Assembly: GCA_016937775.1 (NCBI GenBank)
Contig: JAFGVX010000067.1
Span: 1 to 43,547 of the forward strand
Source: Campylobacterales bacterium
GTDB lineage: Bacteria > Campylobacterota > Campylobacteria > Campylobacterales > Sulfurovaceae
Length of the DNA: 43,547 nucleotides
Reading direction: 5' to 3'
Both the position numbers and the translations under genes were made by a program. Positions 18,709 to 27,905 of this stretch are shown here, piece after piece (position 1 is the stretch's first letter; every line of letters begins with the position of its first letter). The notes beneath the pieces were generated by a model that was not told where the DNA came from, searched no databases, and saw nothing but the letters and a program-made list of their open reading frames with translations.

Positions 18709-20172
18709 TTATATATCCTGTTCTTCGTTTTCTATATAATGCGTGCCTAAAGACTCTTTTCTTAAGAGTGCAGCATCAACGATAGCTGAAGCAGTGTTGA
18801 GACGAAGTTGCAAAAGTCTTCCAATCTCACGATTTTTCAAATCATAGATAAAATTCTTTGCATGATGCAAACCTTTTGTCGTGCGAATAATTCCTATCTC
18901 TTCCCACATAATCTTTCTTAGTTGATGTTTATACGCTTTATCGTTATCTTTGTGCAGAATGTTACCGTAATCTTTATCAAATTTAGGCATTTTCGTATTG
19001 TGATTTTCTTGAGAAAGCATATAATCTACCGCTCGTTTTGCAAATACCATCCCCTCTAAAAGTGAATTTGAAGCAAGCCTATTAGCTCCATGTACTCCTG
19101 TCCTGGCTGCCTCCCCTACAACGTAGAGTCCTTTTATCCCCGGCACTACACCATATGAATTGCATGCAATGCCTCCGTTTGCATAGTGAAATGCAGGTGA
19201 GATAGGTACTCTGTCTTGTGGCAATTTGTATCCTTGCGCCTCAAAAGTTTTTGTGATATTCGGAAATCTTTGATGAAACTGCTTAGGTTGAAACATGCTC
19301 AAATCGAGATAGACTTTTTTGCCTGTTTTTCTTTTGTAATCAAAGATGCCTCTTGAAACGATATCACGACTCGCAAGCTCACCACGTTCATCATATTCAA
19401 AAAGAAATCGCTTCCCCTCATCATCAACCACATGAGCACCCTCACCTCTGAGCGCTTCGGTTAAAAGCAATTTTCTAGCCAATGGTGTATCGACAAAAAC
19501 AGTTGGATGAAACTGCATAAATTCCATATCTTGCAGCGCTATTCCTTTTTCAACACAAATACCGTGAATATCTGCACTTACCGTTCTTGAATTAGTGTTA
19601 TATTCATAGAGTGACCCCACGCCACCTGAAGCAATGATGACATTATCCGCGTATAGCGTTTTTGGCTCATAATTAACAGTTGCTTTTATGCCATAACATC
19701 TGCCGTCATCAATCAGCAGGTCATACACAAGCATATTTTGCTCTAAATGGTGCGGATTTTTACTCATCATAAAATAGTGCAAATATCTCCCTGTAGCGTC
19801 TCCACCGGCATGGATAATTCTCGCTGCAGAATGAGCCGCCTCTTTAGTATAGAGCAATTTTCCCGTCGCATCCGTATCAAAAACCATCCCTTTTTGGATG
19901 ATATCCTTTGTGGTTTCCAATGAAGTTTTTGAAAGTATCTCGACAACTTTTTTAACATTATGATAAGCTCCTGCTGCCATCGTATCCTCTACATGCGCGG
20001 GCACATCATTATCATCAAGTGCCGTTACAATGCCACCTTGAGCATAAAAGGTATTGCACTCCCACGGGATATCTTTACATATTACAAGTACTTTTTTTGC
20101 AACAGGTATATTCATAGCAGCATAAAGCCCTGCTACGCCTGCACCTATTATAATCACATCATATTTTTGCAA
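18709..20172 (-). CDS. nadB: L-aspartate oxidase
   Basis: YDVIIIGAGVAGLYAAM, HRxH-like HAGGDATGRYLHYF, HYANGGIACNSYG, GVHGANRLASNSLLEG. Confidence 0.95.
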   Translation of the reverse strand: MQKYDVIIIGAGVAGLYAAMNIPVAKKVLVICKDIPWECNTFYAQGGIVTALDDNDVPAHVEDTMAAGAYHNVKKVVEILSKTSLETTKDIIQKGMVFDTDATGKLLYTKEAAHSAARIIHAGGDATGRYLHYFMMSKNPHHLEQNMLVYDLLIDDGRCYGIKATVNYEPKTLYADNVIIASGGVGSLYEYNTNSRTVSADIHGICVEKGIALQDMEFMQFHPTVFVDTPLARKLLLTEALRGEGAHVVDDEGKRFLFEYDERGELASRDIVSRGIFDYKRKTGKKVYLDLSMFQPKQFHQRFPNITKTFEAQGYKLPQDRVPISPAFHYANGGIACNSYGVVPGIKGLYVVGEAARTGVHGANRLASNSLLEGMVFAKRAVDYMLSQENHNTKMPKFDKDYGNILHKDNDKAYKHQLRKIMWEEIGIIRTTKGLHHAKNFIYDLKNREIGRLLQLRLNTASAIVDAALLRKESLGTHYIENEEQDI

Positions 20173-20358
20173 TCACTCTCCTTGGCTACTAATCTCTACT
20201 TTTTCATTATCCGAAGGAACATAAACAGGCGGTTTTTTATAACCACATCCATATAGAATCATACAGCAAACAGATGTTACAATGGCAATATGAAAACATC
20301 TAAAACCGTGCTCGATAAACTTCTTGGTGATACTCAATTTAAACCTCTTAATGCACAT
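20173..20358 (-). CDS. small lipoprotein, LptM/YifL-like (start uncertain)
   Basis: Lipobox-like ILYGC followed by GYKKPPVYVPSDNEK; annotated start overlaps the divergent gene so the true start is probably internal. Confidence 0.55.
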   Translation of the reverse strand: MCIKRFKLSITKKFIEHGFRCFHIAIVTSVCCMILYGCGYKKPPVYVPSDNEKVEISSQGE

Positions 20359-20730
20359 AAATGTTATGTAAAATTTCTCTCACTTCTTCCACGGCATCTA
20401 CAAAAAGCTATTGCATTTGTCTATATCAAAAATGAAACGCTTTTTATCGCTCTCAAACATCCGGGCTTTAAAATGGAGCTTCATTATAATAAAGATTTAT
20501 TAAAAAGCTTATTAACTACCATGGGCAAGTATGATAAAGAGTGCTGTTTTGAAAATGTAAGTAAGGTGGCGGCATTTCACAGCAAATATCATCAAATGCC
20601 AAAGATGTATGATAGCACACCTTGCTACTTTGAACTTGCACAAGGAGAGTTTGAGGTGAGCGTGGCAAATCCGAAAATAAAAGAGCATTTTGAGAAGATA
20701 AAAGAGATTATTAAATGCAATCGATTATAA
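20290..20730 (+). CDS. hypothetical protein, possibly DUF721/DciA-like
   Basis: 146 aa ORF overlapping the uvrC start; pattern LPRHLQKAIAFVYIKNETLFIALKHPGFKMEL weakly resembles DUF721. Confidence 0.6.
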   Translation: MKTSKTVLDKLLGDTQFKPLNAHKCYVKFLSLLPRHLQKAIAFVYIKNETLFIALKHPGFKMELHYNKDLLKSLLTTMGKYDKECCFENVSKVAAFHSKYHQMPKMYDSTPCYFELAQGEFEVSVANPKIKEHFEKIKEIIKCNRL

Positions 20731-22511
20731 GATCACTTCCAAAAAAACCGGGCATCTACCAATACCTCGATAGAAGCGGAAGACTGCTCTATGTCGGCAA
20801 AGCAAAGAATCTAAAAAACAGAGTGAAGAGCTATTGGAGGTTGACACCGGAACTTACCCCAAATCCAATACTCTCTCAAAGACTTCAAAAAATGTTAGGA
20901 GAGGTTACTTCACTTGAGTATATTTTAGTTGATAGTGAAGAGGATGCACTCATCTTGGAAAATTCACTTATCAAACAACTCAAACCTAAATACAATATAC
21001 TTTTAAGAGATGATAAAACCTACCCATATATAACTATAAACTATTCTGAAGATTTTCCGAGATTTGAGATTACAAGAAAAATCATCAAGGGTAAAAATAT
21101 CAAATATTATGGTCCATTTCCAAGTGGCGCTAAAGTATTACTCGACAGCCTTTATGAACTCTATCCGCTTGTGCAAAAAAAGAGTTGCATTAAAGGAGGG
21201 AAAGCATGCTTATTTTACCAAATAGGCAAATGTTTAGCTCCCTGTGAAAATAAAATAGATACAACTACATATAAAAAAATTATAGAAAAAGCAACTCAAA
21301 GTATAGAGAAAAGAGGGATACTCACAAAAGCGCTCAATGGAAAAATGGCATTATTGGCACAACAAGAAAGATTTGAAGAAGCGGCAAAAATGAGGGATAA
21401 TGCAAAAATGCTCAATGCACTTACGATTAACTCAACACTTGATCTTGCCGCTCTTGAAGACCATGATGTAATCACAGTTGATGTCGATGCAACACGCGGA
21501 GTGATTGTAAAACTCTTTATCCGCGAAGGAAAGCTCATTTCAAGTGATTATAGCTATTTTAGACACAGCGGTGGCGAGATAGACAAAAATGAGATATACT
21601 CTCAAGCACTCCTCTCATCATACAAAGTAACTACACCTATAATACCAAAAAGCATACTTCTTGGGGATGAGATTGATGAGATTGATGAGATTGCCACTTT
21701 GCTTTCAAAATTTGCGAAGAAAAAAGTTATACTAAAAAGTCCAAAGATTGGCAACAAAACAAAGATTATTAATCTTGCAAAAATAAATGCAAAAGAACTT
21801 TTGAGTAAAAAAGAGAATAACACTTACGAGCAAATATTGAAACAGATTCAAGAACTTTGTTCATTGCAAGAAACTCCGTATACTATAGAGGTTTTTGATA
21901 CATCACACCATCAAGGTGAAAACTCTGTCGGTGCGATGATTGTATGGAGCGAAGGAAAATGGGTAAAAGATCGCTACAGAAAATATAAACTAGAAGCTAG
22001 AGATGAATATTCACAAATGCGAGAAATGCTACAAAGACGTGTTGTCGATTTTGGAGAAAGCGTGCCACCGAATCTTTGGCTCATTGATGGCGGGATGGCA
22101 CAGATAAACATTGCCAAAGAGATACTCGATGCTGCAAGAGTTACTATAGATATCATCTCTATTGCTAAAGAGAAATTGGATGCAAAGGCACACAGATCAA
22201 AAGGTGCCGCAAAAGATAAGATATACACAAGCGGCGAAAAATTTGATCTACTCCCGAGCGATAAACGACTACAATTTTTACAGCTTTTAAGAGATGAGGC
22301 GCATAGATTTGCTGTTACATACCATCAAAACACCAAAAAAAGAGCTATGATGCAAGGTGAACTTTTAGAGAAAAAAGGGATAGGCAAAGCGACACTCAAG
22401 AAATTGCTCTTGCATTTCGGCTCTTTTGAAGCCATACACAGCGCAACCTTTGAAGAGTTGCAAGAGATTACCAATGAAAAGATTGCGTGCATTATACGTC
22501 CCAAAACATAA
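20715..22511 (+). CDS. uvrC: excinuclease ABC subunit UvrC
   Basis: LPKKPGIYQYLDRSGRLLYVGKAKNLKNRVKSYW (GIY-YIG), EVFDTSHHQGENSVGAMIVW, C-terminal HhH. Confidence 0.98.
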   Translation: MQSIIRSLPKKPGIYQYLDRSGRLLYVGKAKNLKNRVKSYWRLTPELTPNPILSQRLQKMLGEVTSLEYILVDSEEDALILENSLIKQLKPKYNILLRDDKTYPYITINYSEDFPRFEITRKIIKGKNIKYYGPFPSGAKVLLDSLYELYPLVQKKSCIKGGKACLFYQIGKCLAPCENKIDTTTYKKIIEKATQSIEKRGILTKALNGKMALLAQQERFEEAAKMRDNAKMLNALTINSTLDLAALEDHDVITVDVDATRGVIVKLFIREGKLISSDYSYFRHSGGEIDKNEIYSQALLSSYKVTTPIIPKSILLGDEIDEIDEIATLLSKFAKKKVILKSPKIGNKTKIINLAKINAKELLSKKENNTYEQILKQIQELCSLQETPYTIEVFDTSHHQGENSVGAMIVWSEGKWVKDRYRKYKLEARDEYSQMREMLQRRVVDFGESVPPNLWLIDGGMAQINIAKEILDAARVTIDIISIAKEKLDAKAHRSKGAAKDKIYTSGEKFDLLPSDKRLQFLQLLRDEAHRFAVTYHQNTKKRAMMQGELLEKKGIGKATLKKLLLHFGSFEAIHSATFEELQEITNEKIACIIRPKT

Positions 22512-22672
22512 ATAAATATTGTTTTAATTTGCGATTAAATAATATTTTTAAATAAAATAACTCAAATTCATAATAGTTTTATTAAAATTTGTGTAATCTT
22601 ATAATTAAAGATATAATAACAAAAAAATTAAATAGTACAATAATTTTTGAGTTAGAGGAGGAGAATATACAC

Positions 22673-23077
22673 ATGTCAATCCAACCTATCGATGAACAAT
22701 ATACATTTGATTCAGGACTCATTGTAAGTTCTACGGATTTAAAAGGTATAATTACATATGCTAATCGTAAATTTTGTGAAATTGCCGGTTATACAAAAGA
22801 TGAACTTATCGGTAAAAATCACAATATAGTAAGGCATCCTGATATGCCAAAGGCGGCTTTTTGTGATCTTTGGGATCATATGCAAGCAGGAAAAGAGTGG
22901 ACAGGTATCATAAAAAATCTTAGAAAAGACGGAAAATACTATTGGGTTTACTCACATGTTTCTCCTATAATTGAAAATGGTAATGTGGTTGGATATAGCG
23001 CGGCAAGAAGACCGGCATTTCAAACTGAAGTTGAAGAAATCATCCCTCAATATAAAGAGATGAAAGCAAAAGAATAA
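22673..23077 (+). CDS. PAS domain protein (Aer-type, no output domain)
   Basis: ITYANRKFCEIAGYTKDELIGKNHNIVRHPDMPKAAFCDLW...; start trimmed to MSIQPIDEQY with a GGAGGAG RBS. Confidence 0.92.
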   Translation: MSIQPIDEQYTFDSGLIVSSTDLKGIITYANRKFCEIAGYTKDELIGKNHNIVRHPDMPKAAFCDLWDHMQAGKEWTGIIKNLRKDGKYYWVYSHVSPIIENGNVVGYSAARRPAFQTEVEEIIPQYKEMKAKE

Positions 23078-23101
23078 ATATTAATAAAGGAGCTTTAAAA
23101 T

Positions 23102-24301
23102 ATGTATTATCTATTAAACTCAAGCGGGGAGATCGTAGCTGCCAGCAATGATTTTTTATCTTTCCTTAATGTAAAATCACTTATTGAGCTTTATAAAAAA
23201 ATAGACAAAGATAAAATAGAGTTAACAATCAACAGAGATACTCTTCTAATAAAAACGCAAGATGATCACATAACAAAAACAATCAAACAAAGTGACATTG
23301 TTACTTCATCGGGGTCGCTAAAACTAATTATCATAGATGATGGAGGCTCAAGTAGCTCAAGCGTCGATACAGGCATTGTATACAATAATGACTCCGACGA
23401 TCTTGAGATGTTGGAGTTAGAAGATCTATACAAAGAGATTGATGAGCCTAAAATAGAAGCTAAAACGACTCCGGAACCTCAATCAAATGATGATTTTCTT
23501 TATAATCTAACACACGATGAATTTAAAGAGCTTCCAAAATATATCGTCGATATCGATAAAAACAGTTCACTGCTTGGTGTTGATAAGGAAGATTATAAAG
23601 AGTTTATAAGTGAGTACAAAGAGACGCTCCATAGTCTTGTTGATGATCTACTTAGCAGTAATGAAGCAAAAAGAGATCAAGCTGTCAAAATTGCAAAACA
23701 TTTGACTCAAAATCTTCATCTTCCAAAAGAACTTATAGACTCATGTGAGACCATAACTAAAAGCGATACAAAAGAAGGTGTTGAAGAGTTCTACGCCCTT
23801 GTTGATAATCTTGAGCTTGTTGAGAGTGGTGGAGGCTTAAGTATTGCAGAAGATGCACCTCTTGATATCATAGAAGACTCATATCAGGAAGATGAAGAGA
23901 AATTTGAACTTGAAGACAAAAAGGTTGAATTGATTGGTGGAGAGACCATCAATCTTTCTGATGTTGTTGCTGCAAGATTTGACTTTAGTGTTGATGAAGC
24001 TGCAAAAGAGTTAAATCTTCCAAATGAACTCGTAAAAGAATTCATAAAAGATTTCATAGATCAAATGCACACCGAAACTACAAATCTCATAAAAGCTTAT
24101 GAAATTGGTGATCTTCCGCGAATTCAAAAGATTGCTCACATGCTCAAAGGCACAGCTAGTAATCTTAGAATTGCGCCACTTGCTGAATCACTCGCTGCAC
24201 TTCAAGCAAATGATAAGTTGGAAAATGTTGAATCCATGGTAAAAAAATATTGGGCTCAATTTTTATCTTTTAAACGCCAAATGGCAGACACATTACAATA
24301 A
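23102..24301 (+). CDS. Hpt domain-containing protein
   Basis: C-terminal [27 protein letters not shown] with the Hpt histidine; acidic linker in the middle. Confidence 0.85.
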   Translation: MYYLLNSSGEIVAASNDFLSFLNVKSLIELYKKIDKDKIELTINRDTLLIKTQDDHITKTIKQSDIVTSSGSLKLIIIDDGGSSSSSVDTGIVYNNDSDDLEMLELEDLYKEIDEPKIEAKTTPEPQSNDDFLYNLTHDEFKELPKYIVDIDKNSSLLGVDKEDYKEFISEYKETLHSLVDDLLSSNEAKRDQAVKIAKHLTQNLHLPKELIDSCETITKSDTKEGVEEFYALVDNLELVESGGGLSIAEDAPLDIIEDSYQEDEEKFELEDKKVELIGGETINLSDVVAARFDFSVDEAAKELNLPNELVKEFIKDFIDQMHTETTNLIKAYEIGDLPRIQKIAHMLKGTASNLRIAPLAESLAALQANDKLENVESMVKKYWAQFLSFKRQMADTLQ

Positions 24302-24311
24302 GGGGCAGATC

Positions 24312-27300
24312 ATGAGTATTAATAATAGACTAAGACTTATAGGGTTATTCCCGATCATTTTACTCCTTGCTATATCTACATATTTTCTTTTAAATTCATA
24401 TAAAGATTATGAAAAAGCAAGGATTGCAAAAAGTACTTTAGAAAACAATAAATTAATCAGCGAAGCTATCGATAAGATAGCAAAAGAGAGAGATGTCAAT
24501 ATTCTCTTTAGAACTACGCCGCAAGAGAGCTCAGAAAAGACACTCAAAGCACAAGAAAATGAGACAAATTTTGCTATTGATGCATTGAAAAAAAATCTTA
24601 AAAAAACAGAAGGACCTTTAATTCCTATCGTTTTCACACTGCTTGGAGAAAAGAGTGAATTAGACTCTGCTACATACATGAAAATGATTAGCAATCTTGG
24701 AAATCTTGACAAAATAAGAGCTGATGCAAAAGTTGAAAATCAAAGTTTTACAAAAGTATTTTTTGACGGTTATACTGCTCAACTTATACTTCCTATGGTT
24801 ACTACACTCTCGGAAACATCTAGACCTCTTTTCTTCGATAAAGAGAGTGCAATGGCAGCAGCAACCTTACAAGACATTTATGTAGCAAAACACAATGCCG
24901 CCATAGAAAGAGGCTACATAAGCTATTTCTTAAATACAAAAAGCCCAATGTCCCGTTCTGAAGTTCAATCATGGATTGAATTTAGTACTCATTCAAACGC
25001 TTTAGGCGTAGGCAAAATGGGGAAAGATGCACTTAAAGACAAGATTGACTCAATTCTTTTAAACAAAAAAGCTGAAAAAATATTTCAAGATATTATGATT
25101 ATGGAAAATGCCGTCAACTCCGGACATTTAAGTGGTAATTTCTCAATCGATGCGAAAAGTTGGTTTAATCTTCAAACAGAAAGATTAACACTTCTCTCAA
25201 ATATAGAGCTTGAACTCTCTAAAAAAATAAGTGATAATGCTGCTGCTCTAGAGACAAAAAGTTTAAATACGATGCTAATTACCGGAGTCATTATTCTCAT
25301 AACGCTCATATTGGCTTTAATAGGTTATCTAACAACAAGAAAAGTATCTCACAATACTCAAGAACTTGAAAAAATCATTACAAAAGGTCTTGAAGAAATT
25401 GGCGATGAAGGTGAATTTAAAAATAAACACTTTAGTCTCCATACGTTTGACGGAATTCGAGACTCTTATTCTTTTATTGAAAAACTTGTTGAAACGGCAA
25501 AAAGCGATAAGCTTGCAGCGCTCCAAGCAAACGAAGCAAAATCACTCTTTTTGGCAAACATGTCTCATGAGATTCGAACACCACTGAATGGAATCGTCGG
25601 ATTTACTGAGTTACTTAAAAATACCGATCTTAATCAAGAGCAAGAAGAGTACATTTCAATCATTGATAAAAGTTCTGAAAACTTGCTTGATATTATCAAT
25701 AACATTCTTGACCTTTCAAAAATCGAAAGTAATAAAATTGAAATTGAAAATATTATATTTGATACTGCCGAAGAACTTGAAAGCACAGTTGAAACATATG
25801 GCGCAAGTGCAGCAGATAAAAATATCGATCTTAACTTCTATATCGATCCGTCTATTAGTCCTAAACTCAAAGGCGACTCAACTAAAATCAAAGAGATCAT
25901 TATTAATCTCCTGAGTAACGCAATCAAATTTACGCCAAGTGACGGTGAGATATCTTTGGAGATCACAAAAGACACATCTACTCCAAGCTCAAGAGAGGGA
26001 TTAAGCAATATCGTATTTAAAGTCAAAGATAATGGCATCGGTATGACAAAAGATCAACAAAAAACAATCTTTGAGGCATTCTCGCAAGCAGATGCATCTG
26101 TTACTAGAAAATTCGGTGGTACGGGACTTGGACTTACAATTTCAAGCCAATTTGCGCAAAAAATGGGCGGTAGCTTAGATGTTGAAAGCTCAAAAGACAG
26201 AGGAAGCACCTTTATCCTTAGACTACCACTTGAAGAAGTTGAATTGGGAACGAGTGAAACAAAAGATAGATACCATAATCTTGTTATCGGTAAATATGAA
26301 AGCAATAGAGCAAGTACTACGCTTGATAAAAATCTTAAAGACTACTTCAGACATTTTGGTGCCGAACTCAGACTTTTTGAAACAGCAAAAGACCTCAAAG
26401 ATCTCTTCGATAAAAATGTATGTAAAAACTACTGGATCGATATAGATAAAGCCGATCCACAAATCCTCGAAGCATTACCAAAGATGGATCAAACAAAACT
26501 AACACTTTTAGCAAGTGTTCGAAGTAAAGACAAGATAGAAAAAATGGGATTAAGCACTAAAAATGTTCTCTTTAAACCTATTACATTTACAAAAACACAA
26601 GAAGCATTGGAAAGAAGCTTAACTAATGTATCTACAAAATCGCCTATCAAAAAACAGATGCAAAAAAGCAAATTTAAAGCGAAAGCACTTATTGCTGAAG
26701 ATAATGCGATTAATCAAAAATTGATTACGAAAGTATTGAATGAGTTTGGTCTTGAAGCAGAAGTTGCAAATAACGGTCTAGAGGCATTTGAAAAAAGAAG
26801 AAATAAAGAATATGATATTATTTTTATGGATATTCAAATGCCTGTTATGGATGGGGTTGAAGCTACGCATGAAATCCTTGACTTTGAAGAGGATGATGCA
26901 ATGCCGCATATTCCTATCGTAGCACTTACGGCAAATGCTCTCAAGGGTGATAGAGAGAGATTTTTAAGTGAAGGGATGGATGAATATATCACCAAGCCGA
27001 TAGAGACTACAGAACTTCTGTATATACTCAATAAATTCCTTGCCGATAAAGCCATAGAAACACCGCCGGAAATATTAGTAGAGGAGCCTGCAAAAAAAGC
27101 GTCGCAACCACAGAAAAAAGTAGAAAAAAAGGCTGAAACTCCACCGCCAGCTCCAAAAACTGAACAAAAAGAGACAAAGTCAAAAAATACTGAAGCAAAA
27201 GATAAAAAGATAATCATCTTTAAAGCTTCTCGATTAGAAAATAAAATATACGGAAGAATTATTCAAAATATGAAATTCCCGTACGATATATGTGAAGATA

Positions 27301-27509
27301 TTGAATGCTTCAAAGAAAAATTACTCTCAGGAGAATATGATATAGTGTTTATTGACTCCCTCATCTTCAATGAAAGCTTACAAGATGTCGAAACTGACAT
27401 TTTGTTAGTGGGAGATGAGGGTATAATACAAAAAAATAATACAAAACGGATATCAAACGCTATCACAAAAGCGGAGATTGAAAAAATAATAAATAGTCAC
27501 AGGAGATAA
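24312..27509 (+). CDS. hybrid sensor histidine kinase, NIT-like sensor domain
   Basis: Two TMs flanking a helical NIT-like domain; His[25 protein letters not shown]; HATPase GTGLGLTIS; receiver [12 protein letters not shown]...[14 protein letters not shown]...KPI. Confidence 0.93.
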   Translation: MSINNRLRLIGLFPIILLLAISTYFLLNSYKDYEKARIAKSTLENNKLISEAIDKIAKERDVNILFRTTPQESSEKTLKAQENETNFAIDALKKNLKKTEGPLIPIVFTLLGEKSELDSATYMKMISNLGNLDKIRADAKVENQSFTKVFFDGYTAQLILPMVTTLSETSRPLFFDKESAMAAATLQDIYVAKHNAAIERGYISYFLNTKSPMSRSEVQSWIEFSTHSNALGVGKMGKDALKDKIDSILLNKKAEKIFQDIMIMENAVNSGHLSGNFSIDAKSWFNLQTERLTLLSNIELELSKKISDNAAALETKSLNTMLITGVIILITLILALIGYLTTRKVSHNTQELEKIITKGLEEIGDEGEFKNKHFSLHTFDGIRDSYSFIEKLVETAKSDKLAALQANEAKSLFLANMSHEIRTPLNGIVGFTELLKNTDLNQEQEEYISIIDKSSENLLDIINNILDLSKIESNKIEIENIIFDTAEELESTVETYGASAADKNIDLNFYIDPSISPKLKGDSTKIKEIIINLLSNAIKFTPSDGEISLEITKDTSTPSSREGLSNIVFKVKDNGIGMTKDQQKTIFEAFSQADASVTRKFGGTGLGLTISSQFAQKMGGSLDVESSKDRGSTFILRLPLEEVELGTSETKDRYHNLVIGKYESNRASTTLDKNLKDYFRHFGAELRLFETAKDLKDLFDKNVCKNYWIDIDKADPQILEALPKMDQTKLTLLASVRSKDKIEKMGLSTKNVLFKPITFTKTQEALERSLTNVSTKSPIKKQMQKSKFKAKALIAEDNAINQKLITKVLNEFGLEAEVANNGLEAFEKRRNKEYDIIFMDIQMPVMDGVEATHEILDFEEDDAMPHIPIVALTANALKGDRERFLSEGMDEYITKPIETTELLYILNKFLADKAIETPPEILVEEPAKKASQPQKKVEKKAETPPPAPKTEQKETKSKNTEAKDKKIIIFKASRLENKIYGRIIQNMKFPYDICEDIECFKEKLLSGEYDIVFIDSLIFNESLQDVETDILLVGDEGIIQKNNTKRISNAITKAEIEKIINSHRR

Positions 27510-27511
27510 AA

Positions 27512-27883
27512 ATGGCTCTTAATGTGTTAGTTGTTGATGATGATTTTATCAACAGAAAACTACTAGAAAATATATTAAAAAAACATGATGAAGTAATAGA
27601 AATTTTAGAAGCAGAGAATGGGGAAGATGCTCTCGCCAAGATTGCATCTAATCCGCAAATAAATATGATTTTGCTTGATATAATAATGCCAATAATTGAT
27701 GGAATGGAATTTCTTAAAAAGTTTAGAGCAGATATGAAATATACCAATATCCCCGTCATCATCCTCTCAACAGATGATACAAAAAAGACGGAAGCTCTCA
27801 ATCATGGAGCAAATGATTTTTTAAGAAAACCGATAAAAGAGGAAGACCTTAAACTAAAAATTAAAATGTGGACCGCTGATTAA
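27512..27883 (+). CDS. single-domain response regulator
   Basis: NVLVVDDDFINRKLLENIL...MILLDIIMPIIDGMEFLK...IILSTDDTKKTEALNHGANDFLRKPI. Confidence 0.94.
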   Translation: MALNVLVVDDDFINRKLLENILKKHDEVIEILEAENGEDALAKIASNPQINMILLDIIMPIIDGMEFLKKFRADMKYTNIPVIILSTDDTKKTEALNHGANDFLRKPIKEEDLKLKIKMWTAD

Positions 27884-27905
27884 AGTAGAGCATTTGCTCT
27901 ACTTT
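27882..27905. terminator. bidirectional terminator between the response regulator and lon
   Basis: Perfect AAAGTAGAGC-ATTT-GCTCTACTTT stem-loop overlapping the stop codons of both convergent genes. Confidence 0.8.

Noticed and set aside
21663-21692. Three tandem copies of a 9-bp unit (GATGAGATT) within uvrC
   Set aside because: Encodes EIDEIDEI in frame inside an intact gene; too short and unremarkable to be a functional repeat array.
25588-25914. Alternate-frame ORFs within the hybrid kinase gene
   Set aside because: They lie in a different frame from the kinase, which has uninterrupted domain signatures; no evidence of overlapping genes.
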